Assembly (NCBI RefSeq): GCF_023653455.1
Contig: NZ_JAKEDR010000161.1
Span: forward strand, 1 to 8,299
Origin: Paraclostridium ghonii
GTDB lineage: Bacteria; Bacillota; Clostridia; Peptostreptococcales; Peptostreptococcaceae
Reading direction: 5' to 3'
Length of the DNA stretch: 8,299 nucleotides
The notes beneath the pieces are model-generated. The model had not been told where the DNA came from and searched no databases. It worked only from the letters and a program-made list of their open reading frames with translations. A program made the position numbers and the translations under genes. Below are positions 5,770-8,299 of this stretch, piece after piece (within the stretch, counting starts at the first letter, position 1; each line of letters begins with the position of its first letter).

Positions 5770-6939
5770 ATGAGTTATGCATTTTTTATGCCGAATATAA
5801 GTTTAATGGGACCAGGATGTGTTAAGCAAATAGCAGAAGAGATAACTTCAAGAGGACTTAAAAAAGCACTTATAGTATGTGGAAAAAGATCTTCTAAAAG
5901 TGAAGAATTTAAAGGGGTAACTAACCTTTTAGCAGAAAATAATATACAGTATGTAGTTTACCCAGGATCTATACCAAATCCAACTGTAAAAAGTGTTATG
6001 GATGGAGTAGAAATATTAAAAGAAAATGATTGTGATTTTGTAATTTCTTATGGTGGAGGTTCTCCTCATGACTGTGGAAAAGGTATAGCATTAGTAGCCA
6101 CAAATGGAGGGAATATAAAGGATTATGAAGGTATAAATAAATCTTCTAAGCCTCAATTGCCACTAATTTCAATAAATACAACAGCAGGAACAGCTTCAGA
6201 AATGACTGTTTTCGCTATAATAACTGATGAAGAAAGACATGTAAAAATGGCTATAGTTGATAAAAATGTTACACCAATACTTGCTGTAAATGATCCAGAG
6301 TTAATGGTTAGTATGCCTAAATCATTAACAGCAGCAACAGGTATGGATGCTTTAACTCATGCAGTTGAGGCATATGTGTCAACTGCTGCTACACCAGTTA
6401 CAGATGCTTGTGCTCAAAAAGCTATAGAACTTATAAATGCTCATTTAAGAGATGCAGTAGAAGATGGAAATAATATGCAAGCAAGAGATATGATGGCTTA
6501 TGCTGAATATCTAGCAGGAATGGCTTTTAACTCAGCTTCACTTGGATATGTTCATGCAATTGCACACCAACTTGGAGGATTTTATGATTTACCTCATGGA
6601 GTATGTAATGCTGTATTACTTCCAGAGGTACAAGTATTTAATTCAAAAGTTTGTAGTGCTAAATTAAAAGATATAGCTAAGTTTATGGATGTAGATACTA
6701 CAAACATGAGTGATGAAGAAGGAGCAAAAGCTTGCATAGAAGCTATAAGAAAGTTATCAAGAGATATAGATATACCAGCAGGGCTTAAAGAATTAGGAGT
6801 TAAAGTAGAAGACTTTGATACTTTAGCAGACAATGCACTTAAAGATGCTTGCGGATTAACAAATCCAATAAAAGCTACTCATCAAGATGTAAAAGATATA
6901 CTAAATAGAGCTATGGGAAATGTATCTGAACTTGCTTAA
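5770..6939 (+). CDS. Iron-containing alcohol dehydrogenase (1,3-propanediol dehydrogenase-like)
   Basis: 389-aa NAD(P)-dependent group III alcohol dehydrogenase, full length for the family (about 383-390 aa). The nucleotide-binding glycine motif [10 protein letters not shown] is at 95-104, and NTTAGTASE at 136-144. Metal ligands are Asp193 and His197 in [12 protein letters not shown], His262 in [12 protein letters not shown], and His276 in DLPHG. The pattern of [12 protein letters not shown] and [16 protein letters not shown] is very close to DhaT (1,3-propanediol dehydrogenase), but YiaY, EutG and butanol dehydrogenases share it. No glycerol dehydratase genes are nearby, so the substrate is open; general NADH-linked aldehyde reduction in fermentation is the safe call. 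It lies 148 nt after the kinase with its own promoter, so it is probably a separate unit. The ATG is supported by AAGGGGG (5756-5762). Confidence 0.92.
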   Translation: MSYAFFMPNISLMGPGCVKQIAEEITSRGLKKALIVCGKRSSKSEEFKGVTNLLAENNIQYVVYPGSIPNPTVKSVMDGVEILKENDCDFVISYGGGSPHDCGKGIALVATNGGNIKDYEGINKSSKPQLPLISINTTAGTASEMTVFAIITDEERHVKMAIVDKNVTPILAVNDPELMVSMPKSLTAATGMDALTHAVEAYVSTAATPVTDACAQKAIELINAHLRDAVEDGNNMQARDMMAYAEYLAGMAFNSASLGYVHAIAHQLGGFYDLPHGVCNAVLLPEVQVFNSKVCSAKLKDIAKFMDVDTTNMSDEEGAKACIEAIRKLSRDIDIPAGLKELGVKVEDFDTLADNALKDACGLTNPIKATHQDVKDILNRAMGNVSELA

Positions 6940-6961
6940 AATTAAATAAATTATTATATAA

Positions 6962-7000
6962 AAAAGGATTATTTTAAATTAAATTTAAAATAATCCTTTT
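6962..7000. terminator. Long A/T-rich hairpin after the alcohol dehydrogenase gene, probable terminator
   Basis: A perfect 19-bp inverted repeat (6962-6980 with 6982-7000) around one central base begins 22 nt after the dehydrogenase stop. The outer part pairs AAAAGGATT with AATCCTTTT, so the 3' arm ends in T on either strand. That A-stem-T layout suits termination in both directions between the convergent genes. Confidence 0.7.
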
Positions 7001-7013
7001 ATATACATTAAAC

Positions 7014-7049
7014 AAAAAAAGCATAGGCAATTTAATTGCTTATGCTTTT
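7014..7049 (-). terminator. Intrinsic terminator of the Xaa-Pro aminopeptidase-like gene
   Basis: Read on the - strand, an 11-bp stem (7045-7035 with 7031-7021, one mismatch or G-U pair) with a 3-nt loop is followed directly by seven T (7020-7014). It begins 8 nt after the stop codon of the minus-strand gene. This is a standard Rho-independent terminator. Four T after the hairpin on the + strand make it weakly bidirectional. Confidence 0.85.
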
Positions 7050-7053
7050 AAAT

Positions 7054-8130
7054 TTATCCAACTATAACTAATTCTTTATCATGTTTATTTAAATTTTCAT
7101 AACCATCTTTAGTTACTAAAACTAAATCTTCTATTCTAACTCCAAATTCACCTGGTAAATATATACCTGGTTCAACAGAGAATATCATACCTTCTTTTAA
7201 ACAGTCAGTGTTAATAGAAGAAACGTCTCCCATATCATGACACTCAAGGCCTATAGAGTGACCTGTTCTATGAGTGAAGTATTTTCCATATCCTTTTTCT
7301 GTTATATAATCTCTAGCAGCAGCATCTATATCACAGAATCTAACACCTGGTTTAACTAAATTTATAGCTCTTTTATTAGCTTCTAGCACTATTTCAAATA
7401 CTTCTTTAGCTTTATCAGGAGCTTCTTTATAAAATACAGTTCTAGTCATATCAGCACAGTATTGGTCTTTAATACAACCTATATCAAGTATTATAGCATC
7501 TCCTACATTAACTTTTCTATCGCCAGGAGTCCCATGAGGATCTGCTCCAGTTGGCCCAAAACCTATTATAGGAGAGAATGAGAAACCATCAGCCCCTAGA
7601 TCTTCATATATTCCTGATAACTTATTAGCAAGTTGTTTTTCTGTTAAATCTTCATTTATTATATCTTTTAATCTTTTAATAGCTTCATCATTTAAAGCAG
7701 AAGCTTTTCTCATTAAATCTTTTTCTTCTTCATCTTTAGATGATCTTAAAGTGTCTACTATGTAAGAAGAGTTAATAAATTTACATTTTGAACATAAATC
7801 CATTAAAGATAATAAGAATTTTGCAGGCCAGTTTTTATCTACACCTATAGTACCTGCTTGATCTATCTCTTTGGAAACGATTTCAATTGGGTTTTGAGTA
7901 TCGTTAAACCAAATCATTTCAACACCTAAATTTTCAGTTACAGGGAACAATTCATTTATAAACATCTTATGATTTCCCTTAACATTTATATATAATGCCA
8001 ATAATCTTTCTCCTGGGTGTATCATTTTTCCTGTTAAGTAGAATATTGCATATGGGTCACTAACTAACATTTGATCTATGCTATCTTTTTTCATTTGCTC
8101 AAGAACAGCGTTTAATCTTTGAGTTTTCAT
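7054..8130 (-). CDS. Xaa-Pro aminopeptidase / prolidase-like M24 metallopeptidase
   Basis: 358-aa cytoplasmic peptidase of family M24B, typical length for bacterial PepQ/YqhT/YpdF-type enzymes. An N-terminal creatinase-like domain (about 1-130) precedes the pita-bread catalytic domain (about 137-355). The five metal ligands are all visible: Asp216 (LDIG), Asp227 (ADMTR), His291 (GHSIG), Glu320 (VEPG) and Glu334 (RIED). ADPHG (196-200) supplies the additional active-site His199. Such enzymes release an N-terminal residue before proline or split Xaa-Pro dipeptides, which suits an amino-acid-fermenting organism. Aminopeptidase and dipeptidase activity cannot be told apart from sequence alone. 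The start is supported by AAGGGAG on the - strand (8145-8139), 8 nt upstream of the ATG. It is convergent with the alcohol dehydrogenase gene and functionally unlinked to the van genes. Confidence 0.92.
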   Translation of the reverse strand: MKTQRLNAVLEQMKKDSIDQMLVSDPYAIFYLTGKMIHPGERLLALYINVKGNHKMFINELFPVTENLGVEMIWFNDTQNPIEIVSKEIDQAGTIGVDKNWPAKFLLSLMDLCSKCKFINSSYIVDTLRSSKDEEEKDLMRKASALNDEAIKRLKDIINEDLTEKQLANKLSGIYEDLGADGFSFSPIIGFGPTGADPHGTPGDRKVNVGDAIILDIGCIKDQYCADMTRTVFYKEAPDKAKEVFEIVLEANKRAINLVKPGVRFCDIDAAARDYITEKGYGKYFTHRTGHSIGLECHDMGDVSSINTDCLKEGMIFSVEPGIYLPGEFGVRIEDLVLVTKDGYENLNKHDKELVIVG

Positions 8131-8173
8131 ATATCCATCTCCCTTTTTAATTGTACAAATATCTTACAAGTAA

Positions 8174-8203
8174 ATTCTAACATAAATTTACATGAAATGT
8201 AAA
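8174..8203 (-). promoter_or_regulatory. Promoter of the M24 peptidase gene
   Basis: On the - strand, TTTACA (8203-8198) is 5/6 to the -35 consensus, and TAGAAT (8179-8174) is 5/6 to the -10 with an 18-bp spacer. A TG one base before the -10 makes it an extended -10. Transcription would start about 7 nt past the -10, with a leader of roughly 35 nt. Confidence 0.6.
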
Positions 8204-8253
8204 ATAATTTAATGAAATGAAATGTAAAGACAGTATACTAGATTATTTTACAT
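8187..8253. repeat. Repeated TTTACAT/ATGTAAA motifs around the peptidase promoter
   Basis: TTTACAT at 8187-8193 and ATGTAAA at 8197-8203 form a perfect 7-bp inverted repeat with a 3-nt spacer over the -35 box. ATGTAAA recurs at 8222-8228 and TTTACAT at 8247-8253. The 12-mer ATGAAATGTAAA is also directly repeated at 8192-8203 and 8217-8228, 25 bp apart. The arrangement looks like a multi-site operator. No named regulator fits with confidence. Confidence 0.5.
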
Positions 8254-8273
8254 TTAAAAAATATTGAAATTCA

Positions 8274-8289
8274 TTATCAATTATGATAA
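8274..8289. repeat. Short palindrome near the window edge
   Basis: TTATCA (8274-8279) and TGATAA (8284-8289) form a 6-4-6 inverted repeat. It could be an operator for a gene beyond the window, but a 6-bp palindrome in DNA this AT-rich may be chance. The half-site orientation does not match a Fur box. Confidence 0.25.
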
Positions 8290-8299
8290 GATTTAATTA

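Noticed and set aside
6594..6833. 79-codon - strand open frame inside the alcohol dehydrogenase gene
   Set aside because: Antisense shadow of a conserved gene, with no start-site support.
8270..8290. Fur or PerR box at the right edge
   Set aside because: The half-sites are TTATCA...TGATAA, the reverse of the Fur 7-1-7 orientation, and PerR positions do not match.

Overview
AT-rich DNA (roughly 30% G+C by eye, heavy use of ATA/AGA/TTA codons, strong AGGAGG-type ribosome binding sites) that looks like a low-GC Firmicute of the Clostridia. A Clostridioides/Paraclostridium/Romboutsia-like member of the Peptostreptococcaceae is the best guess. That placement is inference from composition and gene types, not a proven match.

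Region 1 (1-3864) is a VanG-type glycopeptide-resistance operon on the + strand. An upstream control region with helically phased heptamer repeats (2-40) is followed by a VanG-like D-Ala-D-Ser ligase, VanW, a soluble fold-type-II PLP enzyme of the threonine ammonia-lyase/serine racemase family, and a cytoplasmic VanXY-type D,D-peptidase. In known vanG/vanC/vanE operons, D-serine comes from the membrane-bound racemase VanT (an alanine-racemase-fold enzyme). No VanT is seen here, and the PLP enzyme lies exactly where a D-Ser supplier is needed. The model I propose is that this enzyme makes D-Ser, the ligase joins it to D-Ala, VanXY removes normal D-Ala-D-Ala ends, and the cell wall becomes D-Ser-terminated. 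This would be an operon variant with a non-homologous D-Ser source. The racemase activity is inference.

Region 2 (3865-4451) has no protein gene that I can support. It holds an inverted repeat (3877-3917), a GC-rich (about 50%), highly structured 119-nt island (3929-4047) with repeated TTGAGYRAC motifs, and a 15-bp inverted repeat with a 46-nt AT-rich loop (4060-4135). AT-rich sequence follows, with an extended -10 promoter near its end.

Region 3 (4500-5621) encodes a VanS-like membrane sensor histidine kinase with no response regulator beside it. Its best start is a TTG with a near-perfect Shine-Dalgarno, not the upstream ATG.

Region 4 (5622-8299) looks metabolic. It holds an iron-containing alcohol dehydrogenase with a clear SigA-type promoter and a possible Rex site, and a convergent Xaa-Pro aminopeptidase-like M24 peptidase on the - strand. 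Two hairpins separate them; the second is a good intrinsic terminator for the - strand gene. The region upstream of the peptidase carries repeated ATGTAAA motifs around its promoter. No transposase, integrase, tRNA, rRNA or CRISPR was seen.
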